Shown piece after piece: positions 35,111 to 48,235 of a stretch of DNA of 64,000 nucleotides. A program made the position numbers and the translations under genes. The stretch is from the NCBI RefSeq assembly GCF_015832195.1, contig NC_052027.1:14380149-14444148 (forward strand), given 5' to 3'. The notes under the pieces are model-generated. The model was not told where the DNA came from. It was given only the letters and a program-made list of their open reading frames with translations, and searched no databases. This DNA comes from Motacilla alba alba. Taxonomy: Eukaryota; Chordata; Aves; Passeriformes; Motacillidae. Numbering within the stretch: the stretch's first letter is position 1; every line of letters starts with the position of its first letter.

Positions 35111-37235
35111 CATCTCCAAATGCTGGGAGTGGGGCGCCGTCCCCAGCCCCACCTTGCTCGTTCTGCCGCCCCCGCCCCGGGTACCCCCACGGGTGACCTC
35201 AGCCCAGGAGAGGCGGGTGGCCCTGCCCACCCTGGCTGCACAGCATCCCGCGGCCCGGGGGCCTGCTGGCACCTGGGTGATCCCAGCTCAGTACCTGTGC
35301 CTGGCATCCAGGATCTGCTGCTTCCTGGGTATCCCTTCCTGGGACCATTCCCTCCCGGGCTGGCACTGGATGATCCCTGCCCAGCACCGTCCCCCCTGCA
35401 CACCCAAGGCAGTGACTGGCAGATGCTGTACAGCCGAGCTCTGTAGCCTGGTCCTGCCGGCCTGAAAGGGACACCTTGGAGTCCCCCGAGTGCCGGGCGT
35501 GTGTCTCAGTTCCCCTGCTCTGCTTCTGCCAAGCTGGCGGCCTCTGCCAGGGCCTCCTCACCAAGATAGGGGTACAACCCCCTGCAAGCACCACAGGCCT
35601 TGGCCCCATGGCCCCCAGTCCCAACAGGACCTTCCCCCTTGGCCTAAGAGGAGCCATCCAGAGGTTTGCAGCCTCCCCTTCTGCTGACCTGCTCCCAAAT
35701 GGGGTAATGAGGCGTTAAGGACGCTGAAAAACTACAGCAAGGGGTGCTGGAGCAGAAGGTGCCCTGATCGAAGACCCATCATTTCCTCTGGGCCAAGGCT
35801 TCTTGGATAGGAGCAGGGCAGGGGGAGCCAAGGCATTCCAGCACAAAGACCAGGAATGGAGTGCAGCAGCCACCCACAAGCAGACATTGCTGCTGGAAAA
35901 ACTCCTCCCCTGAGCACAGCCCCCTGCCCTGTCCCAGTGCCCCTCCATTCCCCTAGGTACCCCACAGGAAGAGGGGACATTCTCAGGGCAGGTTTTCCAC
36001 CCAGGCAGGGTCACCTTGTCACCCTGGCACTGCTGGTGCTTGAGGAGGAGGCAGAGAGGGTGTCTGCTCCCAGCCCCGCTGTGATCTGCCCCCTGCTGCC
36101 TTCTTTTCCCAGGGCTGGCTCCACAGAAATAAGCTGGCGCCGTCCTTCACCCTCACACATCTGCTCTGTCTTCCTCTGAAAAATGAGGAGTTTGTGGCCG
36201 GATTCTCACCACCGGCTGCTCTGTGTGCGGGAGGGCAGCAGCAATGGCCTCAGTCAGCAGCACAAATAAATGGCCCGAAACACGATACGCGGGAGCTCCC
36301 CGGGATAAAAGAATTTCTAAGGAGAGGTTTTATTTTCCCCTCGGAGCCCCAGTCTCTCGTGATCTGGTCCAAACACAAAGGCTGTCCTGAATTTCCAGTC
36401 TCACTTTCTCTCCTGGCAGCTGGTGAGCTGGGTGATGCTTTGGGGCACCTTGTCCCCTGTGCCGGCGCCTCGGCACACCAGGCTGTGGTGGTGGCAGGTC
36501 ACCTGGCCCCCCCCAGGCACTCCAGGGCCACCGGGCTCCGGTGCAGCCTCCAGTTTCAGTTCTGGGGGTGGTGACACACATTTGGCAGCGAATTAAAGTG
36601 GGGCAGCCAGAGCCAGAGGCTGCTCTCAGCGCCCCTCCACTCCCTGCCTGATGCCGGGGGGGCTGCGGGTGCTCCCTCAGGCTGCCTTGGTGTGATGCCA
36701 GGCAGGAGAGGGAGTGCCCACCCTGGGCCACCCTCCCAAGACCTGGCCCCCAGAACAGGTGTGGGTGTCCTGGAGACCCACAAAGGAGCAGCTGGGTCCC
36801 CACCATCCCCTCTCATCCCCATGATCTATGGCTTGCTGGCACGGAAAGGGTCCTGGACCTGCCGGTGTATCATTAACCCAGAACTGAGCCATTAACTCTC
36901 CCAAGTCCCCATAGTTATAAATCAGCCTTCCTGTAACTTCCTTCTCCCCTGCTGCAGTTTAAGCCTGTGGCTTCCTGTCCTAATTAGCCAGTGAGGTTAA
37001 TTGGCCCCCAGCTTCTTTACACTTCCAAGCCTCTCTGAGGGGTGGGTCACTGCATCCTCTGTTCGTGCATTGACCCTTGGACCCTTCCCCACTCCATGAG
37101 CTCTTCCTCAGCACCAGGGATGGGAAGTGCTGATGTGGCCACATCCATGCCATGGTTGAGGGTGACTGCCTGTCTGTTTCAGCTCCTGCAAGCCGCTTTC
37201 TGCCTCCTCAGCCCCTGCCAGGCCTAGGGTGGGTA
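35111..37235. other. SEMA3F 5' flank, intergenic
   Basis: No gene recognised. Two AT-rich islands are candidate regulatory elements: about 36235-36350 (CACAAATAAATGGCCCGAAA onward) and about 36870-37010 (GTTATAAATCAGCC, CCTAATTAGCC, GGTTAATTGG). Confidence 0.5.
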
Positions 37236-37239
37236 GTCA

Positions 37240-37545
37240 CTACCTACCCAGCACCCTATCCCTTTCTTCATTCCTGTTCTTGTCCCAATTATTTTCCCTG
37301 TCTTTATCTCCATCCCCACCCCGTTCTCATCCCTATACCTGTTCCCATTCTCATTTGTATCCCTTTTCCTGTCCCCATTCCCATCCCTATCCCTGTCCTC
37401 ATTCCCATCTCCGTCCCTTTTCCTGTCCTCACCATGATTCCTGTCCCTATTCCCATCCCTTTTCCTGTCCCAATTTCCATTCTCCTCCCCATCCTTGTCC
37501 TCATGCCTGTTCCTGTGCCCGTTCCCCCGTTCCCAGCCTGTCCCC
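37240..37545. repeat. Pyrimidine-rich hexamer-type minisatellite
   Basis: CCCATCCCTATCCCTGTTCC-type hexamer repeats (CCYRTY), strongly strand-asymmetric. It causes an apparent proline/isoleucine/valine-rich 431-codon ORF on the plus strand, which I do not accept as a gene. Confidence 0.85.
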
Positions 37546-40500
37546 TCTCCTTCCTGGCCCTGCTGCATGGCGGTGCAGAGGCCCCTGGCAGCTCTCGGAT
37601 GCCTCGGCTCAGCCCGTGCCAGCTTCACGCTCTGGCCATCTGTCCCCCACCTGCCTGTCGTCTCACGCCTCCTCCCCGGGGCCAGGGGTCCCTGTCTCGC
37701 CTGCCCCAGCCCGGGGATGCCAGCGAGCACCAGCGTGGGTGTCCCCGGGAGTGCCACCATGCTGGGAGGGAGCTGGGCAGTGCAGAGGCGCCTGGACCAG
37801 ACTCGGTGGCCCCTCTGAGCCCGCCTGGGGACCAGCCCACCGCCCCCACGACAGGGAGCCTGCAAGGACCTGGGGACCTGCCCAGCCCTTTGGGTCGTGT
37901 CCCAGCACCAAAGCGAACCCCAGCACCCCGGGTGCCCTCGGTGTCACCTCCTGGGCAGCGCCGCCATCCCCTGCCGGGCTGGCAGTGTGCTGCTCTGGGG
38001 GAAGCATTCCTGCTTTTTATAACCCTGCTGAGGCTCCCCAGCTGCCAGCCCCGTGCCAGCCCGCCTGCCCTGCTGCCTGCACTGCCTCCCTGCCTGCTGC
38101 CTGCCTGCCCGGGCATGGCCGGGGAGGGGGTGGCGGGGCCGGGGGCTGCAGGGCCCGTCCGACCTGCACAGCTGCATAGCTTGTCTCCAGCTATTAAACA
38201 AACTCCTCCATCTCCCCCCTCCTCCCGGTCCCCTTCCCGCCGCCAGACGCTGCTTAACCCTCTGCTGCCCCGCTCCTCGTCCCGCAGCCGCGGGAAGCGG
38301 CTCTGCCCCTCGCTGCCCGCCGCAGGTTTCACTGCCAGCAGCGACCCCCGTGCTGCCCGTGCCCCCAGGGCCGGCTGGGCGGCCGTGGTGGTCACCCAGG
38401 TCCCCAGGGTGCCCGCAGCCTGGCACCATCCTGGGCACCCACCCTGAGGGCAGCAGGAGAGCTGGGAGCGGGGGCTGGGAAGGGCATGCAGGCTCCGGGG
38501 GATGCAGGCAGCGGGCTGTGGGAATGGTGGATGCAGGATGGGAGAAGAGAAGAGCTGTACTGCAGGGCAGGCATGGTGCGAGGGCTGCAGGGGAGGCAGA
38601 GGGGTGAGAGATGAGCGGCTGGACCTTCCCTGACCCATCACCCTCTGCCCTTCCCACCCCCATGAAGCCCCCTGCCCTTCCCACCCCACTGTAGAAAGCA
38701 ATGCTGGGGGGTGCCCAGCCCCCCGGAGAGCCCCAGCTGCAGATGTCCCCCGCAGATGTGGGCCAGTAAAGGAGGCAGGAGGGCACAGTGGCCCGCAGGA
38801 TTCCCCCCAGGGTGGCTCCCGAGATAAGCACACCTCGGTGCACAGAGACAGCAGTGCCACAGACTCCTCTTCTAGTCTGGCTTAGCCTGGCAATGCCACG
38901 AGAACAGCCTCCATCCCCCAGTCCCCACCAGCTGCCTGTAACCCCCCCCGCAGCTCTCAGAGACACCAGCTTCGCACGGAAACCTTGGCAGCTCCCAGCT
39001 CAGGAACCGCTGCAGGGGACGGGATGCGAAGGAGGAGCAGGATTTGCCCCTCCGGGCTGAATCGAGCCCTCTGGAAGGGTTGACGTGGTGATGCCACACT
39101 TTGCTGCCACCATGTTAGGACACTGTGGAGAGGATAGACCCTCTCCGGCCCCTCCCGGACCTCCCTGACTGCCCTCTGCCTCCCACGCTCCCTCCCCCAG
39201 ATGTTTGGGATATCTGGTCCTTTCCCGCTCCAGCCCAGTGACAAATGCTTGCCTGAGCTCGGTTTATTATTGTAAGAGCCTGGAGCTGGCTCTGGCCAAC
39301 TTTCTGCCTGGGGCTACGCCAGCAGCTGCAGGGCACCCTTCGGCACAGCCACCCCAGGGACGAGCTGTGCCTGCCGCGGGCACTCTCTGCGTGCCCAGGG
39401 GTGGGGACAGACCCCCTGGCATTGCCCAGCCCCCTCTGGGCGCCAGGAACCCAGGGCAAGCCCCCAGCCCCAGGCAGGGTACGGGTGTGGGTTCTGCACC
39501 CTTCAGCTGGCAGTGCGGGGAGGGGGGGGTTGTTGGGACCCCCAAGCCCCCTGCTCCCTCTGCCCCGCTCTGCTCACGGATGGGATGTTGAGGGCTGGAG
39601 CACGGCGGGCTCGGTGATCGATGGCCGAGGCGGGGTTTTGCCAAGCCCGGCGTGTTTGGAAGGCGCCGTGTTTGTCTTGGCAGGAGCAGGGATGTCATCT
39701 CCTCTGCCTTGCATCGTGACGAGCTGGGAAAGCCACCGGGGGGCTGTGCCGGAGCGGGTGCCCCAGGGGGACCCCTGGCAGCGGCAGAGGGGTCTGACCC
39801 CGAGGGGCAGACTGAGGTCCCAGGGAGGCCAGAGGTCAAGCAGAGATACCCCGTGGGTGTGCCGAGGGTGACATGGGGACGAACAGCCAGTTATCCCCTG
39901 GCAGAGCAGGTTTGGCCATCCAGGTGTGCCCTGCAGCTGGCAGAGCTGCCCCCAGCCCGGGCGCTGAGGTGGCGCTGCCCGCAGGGTCACCAAGCTCTGA
40001 GCTCTGCTGCTGGGGAAACTGAGGCAGCCGGGGAGCAGCAGCTGGCAGCAGGGCCACGGGACAGGGGGCTGCGAGGCTGTGAGTGCGGCAGGCACCGGGA
40101 AAAGCAGTCTCTCGGGCAGGGAGCAGCCCGGCCCGGGCTCTGCCGGGAAAGAGGTGCAGCGAGGACATGAAAGGTGGCTGACGATCGATGTCCTGCCCAG
40201 CGCCGGCGGCAAAGGCGTTTGAAGAGCAGCTCCTGCTGATGGCAGTGAGGAGCTTGGCGGTCGATAGCCGCCTGGAAGGGCGGGGACACGTCCTGCCGGG
40301 GTCCCCAGGCACAACAGGAGACCGTGAGGGGGGGAGATGAGTGCCTGGTAGAGTCTGCAGTGTGATGTACGGGTGGGCATGGGGCTGGGAGAGGCTGGGA
40401 CTCCTGAAATGGGAACTGCTGAAGTAAGCAGAGCCCCCAGGGCTGAGGCTTTTCGCTTCCCAGCTACCATCCAGGACACCCGGGGTGACCGTGCCGACAC

Positions 40501-40874
40501 ACGAGCCCTTCCCGGGACCGTGGGCTGAGGGTGGCTGGTGCTGCCTGCACCAAACCTAACATCCTGCCCTGCCCCTGTGACGGTTTCTAAGCCAGAGGGA
40601 CAAGTGGGATGCCCACTCCTGGCATTCCTGCAGTCTGGTTGGCAGTGCTGAGGTCACCCATCCTCGCAGATCTCCGTGCTGCAGAGAAAGAAGCCATCAC
40701 CTGCCTCTGGGTGAAGCCAGCCCCACCCCATCCATCCTTCGGCCTGGCCCCACAGGCACAGCCCCGGCTCTGCAGCAGCAGGAGCATCATGGTGCCCATG
40801 CTTGAGAATTCCTGGTGCCCGCTGGCTCGTGGGACCAAAGCATGGTGTGGGACCGCATCTGTGTCACCCCACAG

Positions 40875-40888
40875 GTTGCCGTGGAAAT
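40875..40888 (+). promoter_or_regulatory. RFX X-box-like site
   Basis: GTTGCCGTGGAAAT differs from the classic X-box GTTGCCATGGAAAC at the spacer and the last base. Confidence 0.3.
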
Positions 40889-42039
40889 GGGCGGCAGCTG
40901 TGACAATGGAAAACAGACCTGGGCTGGTGGCTCCGGGTCCCAGTGGGCCAGTCCCAACACCCCCCACTTTGCCATGGGGTGCTCTGTGCTGGCTGGGCTG
41001 ATGTAGAGGGACACCAGAGCACAGGAGTGTGCACAGGATGGCAGGGATGTGTCACAGTGTGGCTGTGTCCCCTCCAACACATCCCCATGCACGCCAAATT
41101 TATGAATACCAGTATTTTGGAGGGCTACAAGACCCTTTTCCTGTTTTAGGGAGAGGCTGGGGTCATGACTGGGATGACTGCCCCGTGGCTGCAGTGGCCA
41201 TGCAGGAGGTGGCACCAGGAGCCAGGCCACTGGGCCAGGAGGAGCCTTATCCTCAGATCAAGGGCTGCACTGGTCAGCATCCAGAGTGCCTGGACTGTGC
41301 TTCACTGCTGCCTGGAGCATTTCCAGCCCCCACAAATACAGGGAGCTGCTCAATGTTGTCTGTGTGAGAAGGACAGCTGAATAACTCCATAGTTTTTAGA
41401 TAACTTCCCGATTTTCTGGGGTGTCCAGGGGCTTTCATGACATGGGGAGGGAATGTGGGCAGAGGGTGGGGGCCAGCAGCTCTGTGGCACAGCCCTGACG
41501 TGCCGGTGTGCCACGTAAGTGGGTCAGTGGTGCAGCTGTGGGCATTGGTGTGCACAGAGGAGCTGGAAAGGACAGGACAGAGGCAGCTGGAATGGCTCAA
41601 GGGCTGGAAGAAACTGGGACACGTCCATGCACGTGGGTCCTCCCAAAGAGGTTGGTCCGGGAGCTGGATCAGCTCACAGGGATAAAAGAGCACCAGGCAG
41701 TTGGAGAGGATTTTTGGCTGCATGACTCAGCAAACGGTCAGCTCCAAGATCCTTCACTGGGATGTGTCCAGTGGTGGCTGCCTCATTCCAGCAAGGACAG
41801 ATGGATGGATGGTCACAGCCTGACATGGCCCAGCCAACCCCAGCATCCCTCTGGGGCGGAGGAAGGATGGTCAGCCAGCCCAGACGGGGTTTGTGGTGGG
41901 AATACTGGTGAAAGGATTCTCTATGGAGACTGAAGGAATTGGGACAGCCCCATCCTGGCTCCCCAGGCCTCTCCCAGAAACACAACCTGCCTTTCCCCTT
42001 CCCAGCAGCATCCCGTGGAAATGATGCTCCTGCTCCTGG

Positions 42040-42053
42040 GTCGCCGTGGCAAC
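42040..42053 (+). promoter_or_regulatory. RFX X-box-like site
   Basis: GTCGCCGTGGCAAC fits the X-box scheme GTNRCC-N2-GGYAAC with two palindromic arms. Confidence 0.35.
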
Positions 42054-45000
42054 CGGCAGGCCCAACGAGAGCGGGATGCGGGATCTGAGCCTCATCCCTC
42101 CCTGCACCCGGGACCACTTCCCAGCACTCCCACAGCTCCATCACCCCAGGGCTGGCTCCTTGCCAGGAGGCTGCCACCTCTCCAAGGTCAGGCTCCAGCT
42201 GAGGGTCAAGGGAGGCTCAGGCAGCTGATGCCGACGCCGGCACGTGCCTCGTGGGAAGCTGTCTCCCTGCCTTGCCCTTCACCACATCCCTCCCCAGCTG
42301 CTGCCTGAACTTCAAAGCCACTAAAGGCCACATGGCCTGGAGCATCTTCTCCATATCACTTCCAGGGAGAAGAAGATGCTTTGAAACCCCCTGGCCCTTC
42401 TCCCCTCCTCTGCAGGGTAATTTCCATTTTTTTCAAAATCCCACAAAAAAGGAGCCTTTTTCCTCTTTGTTTCTCTTCTCTCTCTCTTTTTTTTTTTTCC
42501 CCTTGTCTTTGTCAGCTAAAAATATGCAACCCACCAGGGAGGGTGGGTGGGGGGAGCTGCTGCTGCACTGAAGGTTAGCGCCAGGCCGGGCTGGAAGAGC
42601 CACTGGAGGGAAATGCAGGTGCTCCCCAGCACCTTTTGGGAGGGCTCTTGCCCCAGAAGGCCCCCTTTGCTCAGGCCAGGCTCAGGGCTTTGCCCCCGAC
42701 ACGCTGGCCGTGCCTGGGAGGCGGCAGCCAAGTCTGAAGGCAGAGCCTGCTCAGGAGTTGGTGTGACACCACATTCAGTGACGGGGGCACACACAGATCC
42801 ATCTGTCCCCGTTGCTCCCCAGGGAGCTGGAGATGCCCAGGGATGCCCGTCCAGCAGGGGCGGGATGCCCAGCGGGACGTGACCCCGCAGGGCAGGATCA
42901 AAGCAGCCGGGGCAGGCCGGCAGCTCCAGGCTGGAGCGTAGGAGGGAGGTGGGCGGCCTGGCAAAGGAAGGATGTGATTTACCCAATATCCTCCTCCAGC
43001 CAAAGAAGGGATGGAGGAGAAAAACATCCCAGGGGTTCGATGTCGTGGGGAGATGCTGCCAGGGGCTGAGAGGCACCGAGCGGGGCCAAAGCCAGCTGGG
43101 AAATTAAATTGGGATGAATCACCCAGAGCCGGGAGCATTCACCTGAGCTACAAACCTGCCACAAATTCAGAGAAAACACATTTCCCAGCTCCCAGGATTG
43201 CTATCTTAAGACTCGTCCAGCTTTGCGGGAAGGTGACAGACTTCAAAACTGGCGTACTATTTCTTCCCGCCCCCCCTTCCTCGCCCCCTCAAGCACGGGA
43301 ATGTTGCAGCAGGATGTCTCGGCGTGGGGGTGATGACCAGCCGCGGGCTCCCCTCCGGAGATGGCGAGCCGGCAGCGGGATGCCGGAGCCAGGGCCCGCC
43401 GGCAGGACCGATCCTCGGCCGTCCTGCAGGGCTGAGGGCGGGAGCTGAGAGGGAGGACGCGGGCAGGAGCCGGGCCGGGAGTGGAGACCGCGGAGTCAAA
43501 CGCGTTGAGGAGGCAGGAGACACAGTAGGAAAAAATTTCCAGGGCAGCTGTGGGTCAGGGGATTTACTGGCGCCCTGGGATGGAGGTGTGAGAAACAGGG
43601 AGGTGACAGAGTTGCTGCTGCTACTGAAGAGGGGAGACACCGACACGGGGGGCACCAGACAGTGCTGCTTGAGCGGGGGGGCCTCCGTGGCTTGGAGGGC
43701 TGGGGGCAACTCATTCAGAGGATGCCTTGGCTACTTCAAACAAGCTGGCAGACCCCAGACCCGCGGGAGAGCTCGGGGCGGGGGCTCTGTGTGATTTATG
43801 GAGTGGGGGATTAGGCAGGAGGAGGCGGCGGCAGCGGGACGCACATGGCAGGCGCTGACGGAGGGGAAAGGGCTGCCGGAGCAGGACGGGGCTGAGTCCC
43901 AGGTGGCCAGCACAGAAATTCCTCAGCCTTCCCTCGAGCTCGGATTTACCCCCGTGGCGATGAAGATGCCCCCGCCGCTGGGGCAGGTCTGCTCTCAGAA
44001 AAGCACCCTGGTGCTCAGCGGCAGGGAGGGAGCAGTCCTAACCGGGGGCTGTCTGGACAGACCCCTCCTCTCCTCCCACGGCCCGGGTATTCACGTGTCC
44101 TCCCCAAAGGAGGTATCAGGGCGGGGAGGCGTTTGGCAGGGGGTAAACTGAGGCAAGGTGGGGGTTGCCTGGCGCCGTTTCATGGGTCAGGACGTGGCGG
44201 CTCTGGGATTCCCAGCCGCAGCTCATGTGGGGCCCCAGGAGCTGGTGGGACCGGGCGGTTCCTCTGCTGCCCGATGGGCACGCAGCGTTCGGAGAGCCCT
44301 CACCGCCTCCGCCGGATGGCGATCTGCCCGTGGGAGCAAGGACATCCCGGATCCTTCCCGCGCGCCCGGGCAGGTGGCGTCGGGTGTCCGCAGCTGCGAG
44401 CCGCCTTTCATCCCCTTCCAGGCCGGGGCTCGCTTTCCGTCACCTGCTGCCCTCCCGGACGGAGGCCAAGAGCCCGCGGGCAGGGCCGATGTGCGAGACG
44501 TGGCCGCTCTGCCCGCACGTCCTCCGGCTGGAGGGGGGGCTGCGAGGCGCCCGGGGCAGCATCCTGCCCACGGCAGCTCCTCGGCTCGGGGTGGGCCCAG
44601 CGGGGACGGAACCTGGCAAAGCCCCAGCCCAGAGACAGCAGCTCCACGCGCTTTCCCTGCGAAAGTTTCCATCGCCTTCGGTCGCTGCAATCAGCGGGAG
44701 GAGCGGGGGGGCGGGCGGTGGGGTGCGAGTGCTGCTGGAACACGCGTGCTGGGCAGGGTGTGCGTGTCCAGGCACACATGTGGGCCCGCACATGTGTGTG
44801 AGCAGGAGGGAGTGCAGCTGTGGGCAGTACACACACACACAGACCTCGCTGTGCCTCTCGGAGCGGGCATTGCCCGCCCGTGAGACTGCAGCATCCCTTC
44901 TGCTGCAGCGTTTCTCAGCGTGTGCAGCCTAATGAGCCGGCACAGCAGAGTTAATTGGGGGGACAGGCAAGCGGAGCTCGTCATTAAGGAAGGCACTGCA

Positions 45001-45934
45001 GCAGGTACCGGTGACAAGATGCTGCCTTGTCCCCCCGGGCTGATGGCAGCCCCTGCAGGGGACAGTGACAGCCTGAGTCCCCAGGAAAGATGGCTGAAGA
45101 TGAGCATCCCACGTGCTGTAGCCCTCGCCCAGGGCCAGCTCCATTAGCAAAAGCAGCCAGGGAGTGGGAATTGCTGTCGCTTGCATGGAGGAATGAATCT
45201 GCCAGACTTTACAGTGGATATGAAGCCCTGGAGAAGGTGGCTTGTCCCCAGCCCCGTTAACATCCTGTCCACAGCACCTTCCAGCAGGAACGCGTCCCTG
45301 CTGGTGCACACTCGCACTGGCTGTCAAAGCTGCCCCCTCAGCTCCCACCATTAGGTTCTAGAGTGAACATGCAGCAGAGGGGACAGAACAGCCGGCTCCC
45401 AGCAGCGTGGTGAGACTGTGCCAGCAGCCCACAAGGACGGGGAGCCTCGCTCAGGGCTGTCAGATTCTCGCTCAAGAAACTCAGAGAACTGGAAAGGAGC
45501 CTTCACCGCCTTCGTAGCCAGGAGCTCCCACACTCCGCCTCCCTCTTCAGCTCTAGCTGGCCATGCCTCTCCCTGGGGGGCCATGTCCTCACAAGCCGTG
45601 TGCACGGGTCCCCCCTTGGAACCTGGCTGTTCCTATGGGCATCTCCATCCGGAGGGCTGGGAATGCCCCTTCTGTCCCTTCCAGTGGGTGATCACTCTGA
45701 AACCCAATGGTGGGGCAAGAGCCTGTCCTGCAGGCAGGAAGTGATCCTGCTGGAGCAGAATCCAGCCCTCTGCCTTCTGCCCCTTCCCTCCCATCAGTGC
45801 AGCCATGCATGCCCTGCCCCAGCCACCAGTGCCACAGGCAGAATAACACCTTCCAGAGTGAGCATCCCCCTGACCGGATCTGCTCTGCTCCCTGATGAGG
45901 GGCTCAGTCAGTAACTGCTGGGCTCCTGTCAGGG

Positions 45935-46020
45935 GGACATGAGTGTTTATGAGTCGATAACCTTATCACAGACACATCCCTAATTAAGCTTGTTAGCTCT
46001 TTATGATAAACAACATATGG
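45935..46020. promoter_or_regulatory. AT-rich candidate conserved element
   Basis: GTGTTTATGAGTCGATAACC, CTTATCACAG and CCTAATTAAGCTTG, then TTATGATAAACAACATATGG, within GC-rich surroundings. It contains GATA (GATAA, CTTATC) and TAATTA cores. Confidence 0.4.
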
Positions 46021-46483
46021 GCTGGGGCCAGCGTGCTCCTCAGGCCCATGTGCTCTCTGGCAGCCGCGCAGCCCATGGGGCAGTGCAGGCAGAGAACAAG
46101 CAGCCCTGTGTTCGTGCCTGCCTCTCCCTCCCCTTCACAAAGCGGACCTTCAACCCTATGGCTTCGCTGACCCTCCAAACCATAATATTAGTGCTGGGTT
46201 TCTCCTCTGGACTGGGGTAAGCAGGAGGGGGCTGGGCAGGACAAGGCTGTCAAGGCTTTGCCAGTGCTACAGGATCCCCTTCCTACTCCTACAGGGTCTG
46301 GGGCAGCACAAGCGAGACCTACAGTCTGCTGAGGGCTGGGACACGAAGGCATGATGGAGAGCAGCAGCTCCACCTCACAGGAAGAAATGATGGGACAGCA
46401 GTGCAAACTGCTGGGGTTACCCAGGCCCTGTGACCCACCCCAGGATGGTTTCTTTGTCCATTATCTGGTTGGTAGCAGGAGAT

Positions 46484-46556
46484 CATCCGTCCGTCCATCC
46501 ATCCATCCATCCATCCATCCATCCATCCATCCATCCATCCATCCATCCGTCCCTCC
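46484..46556. repeat. (CCAT)n tetranucleotide array
   Basis: Uninterrupted ATCC repeats flanked by CCGT variants. Intergenic. Confidence 0.95.
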
Positions 46557-46759
46557 AGCCACACAGGCAGAGCAGGGTGCTAGCAGGGTACCTGGCATGA
46601 CTCACCCAGGCATCTTCCCCACCATCTCTCCTTGTCTTCATCCCTCCTGCTCCCCTATCTATCCACCAGACACCAACCCGCCTCACCGTCCGCCCTTGCC
46701 TTCATTCCTCCTCCTCCTCCTCTCTCGCCCATCTCCCTGCTCTCCCGAAGCTCAGAGTG

Positions 46760-47100
46760 CTCATCACCTGTCCCCCCAAAGCTCATTAATTACCAGCCTA
46801 CGTCTCTGGGGCCAGACCTGTTAACGGGGTGCAGGGAGAGCACCCGCTCACTCCCCCTCCTCGCAGCTCTGCCTTCCTTATCTCCGAGATCCCACCTTGC
46901 TGGCGGAGGAGTGAGGCAGGACGCTGCTTCCCTGGGGAATGGCAAGCCAAGCGATAACGAAATCGCAGCGCGAGGAGAAATTACCTTGCCTGAATTTTAA
47001 AAACTTCTCGCTGAGGTTGCCGTGGTAACTGAAAGGTGCATCACGTTGCTCTGACAACCCCGAAACAGACAGGTTTTTGCCTGGCGGGCTCCGAAGCGGC
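46760..47100. promoter_or_regulatory. Candidate element with palindromic RFX X-box
   Basis: At 47016-47029 the sequence GTTGCCGTGGTAAC is a near-perfect palindromic X-box. It lies in a mixed AT/CpG stretch (AGCGATAACGAAATCGCAGC, GAAATTACC, CATTAATTACC) unlike the local GC-rich background. Confidence 0.45.
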
Positions 47101-48235
47101 AGGTTTTGGGGAGGGAGGAGCCCAGAGTGTGGGGAGCAGGGGTGTTCAGCCCCAAGCACCCAAGGCAGAGATGTCTCCCTCCCCATAACCTCCAGTTGCA
47201 TCACTACCCCACCACAATTTCCCACCTCGCCCCATCCATCTCTCCTCGGAAACAATGGAGCAAGAGAAATAAGGAACTCCAAGCCCAACCGTGCAGTCCT
47301 TTGAGAAGGCGGCAGGGTGGTGGGATGGGCTCCAGGTTGGTCCACCCTGCTGTGGGCATCCCTGGCACTGCAGGAGTTGCTGGGAGCCCCAGCAGGCAGC
47401 CTGGGGACCGCTCTGCACCCTGTTTGGGGAGTGGGTTGTGCCCCCAGCATTGCTTTGGGCTTCAAGACCCCAGGAGAGTGCCAGCAGCATTGTCCCAGTC
47501 CGTGTAAATCACTCTGCCACGGAAATAGCCCCAGTGGGGTTGAAAAATAGCAGGTGACTCACGCAGAGCAAAGGGTCCAAAATAGCCCCTCCGGAGCACT
47601 CCTATAATTAGTTTCCCTCCCGGGAGGTCCCAAGTACTGTGTCCTTGCCAGGGCACAGCCGTGGCGTTGAGCCTGCCTGGCTGCTGCCACCGTGGCCACT
47701 TCCTTCTGGGGTGCGGGGCACAGGGCTCCCTTTGCTGGTCCTATCCCTCCCATATCTCCTGAAAACCCACCCTCGGCTGTGACTGAGCCGTGCATCTCTG
47801 AGTCTCTGTCCGAGCTATGCGGCTGCTGTGGCTGCGGGCTGTTCCTCAGGGGATGCCCCGTGCAACGCTCGCACACACCCAGCAAGATGCAGGCACCAAA
47901 AGATCCCAGCCTTGGAAGCTGTGAGCTAGCAGGGTACCAAGGACTTGCCCCCCATCCTGCTCCCTCTGCTGGGATTTCGGTGGGAGGGATGCCGAGGCAG
48001 CAGATCAGGCGTTTTCCAGCGACAGCGAGTCCCGCAGACACTCGGGTTTTCCCGCACCAGCTCGCCCACCTCGTTGTTCCACCATGGAGGGCAGCACCAG
48101 CTTGCTGCTCCCGGTGCCGGGAGGCGTGGGGGGCCTGGGGGGACACATGGAGGGACCTCGGGAGCAGCACCCGCTCTGCTGGCATGGCCGGGAGCGCTCC
48201 CCACGCCGGGCCATGGCTCCTGCGCGGGGGAGCTG
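47101..48235. other. Intergenic sequence, no recognisable gene
   Basis: GC-rich sequence. No exon chain, repeat array or RNA gene is visible. Confidence 0.5.

Larger units (their letters stand above)
37546..45930. other. Intergenic sequence, no recognisable gene
   Basis: GC-rich sequence upstream of SEMA3F. It includes a G/C-rich stretch at 38.0-38.35 kb, a pyrimidine tract ending in a poly(T) run near 42480-42500, CpG-rich patches at 43.3-43.9 and 44.2-44.75 kb and a short CA run near 44830. Two X-box-like sites are listed separately. I see no exon chains with splice sites and no RNA genes. Confidence 0.5.

Noticed and set aside
37152..38447. 431-codon plus-strand ORF
   Set aside because: Its core is a pyrimidine hexamer repeat translated as IPVPIP; the rest has no domain and looks like chance in GC-rich DNA.
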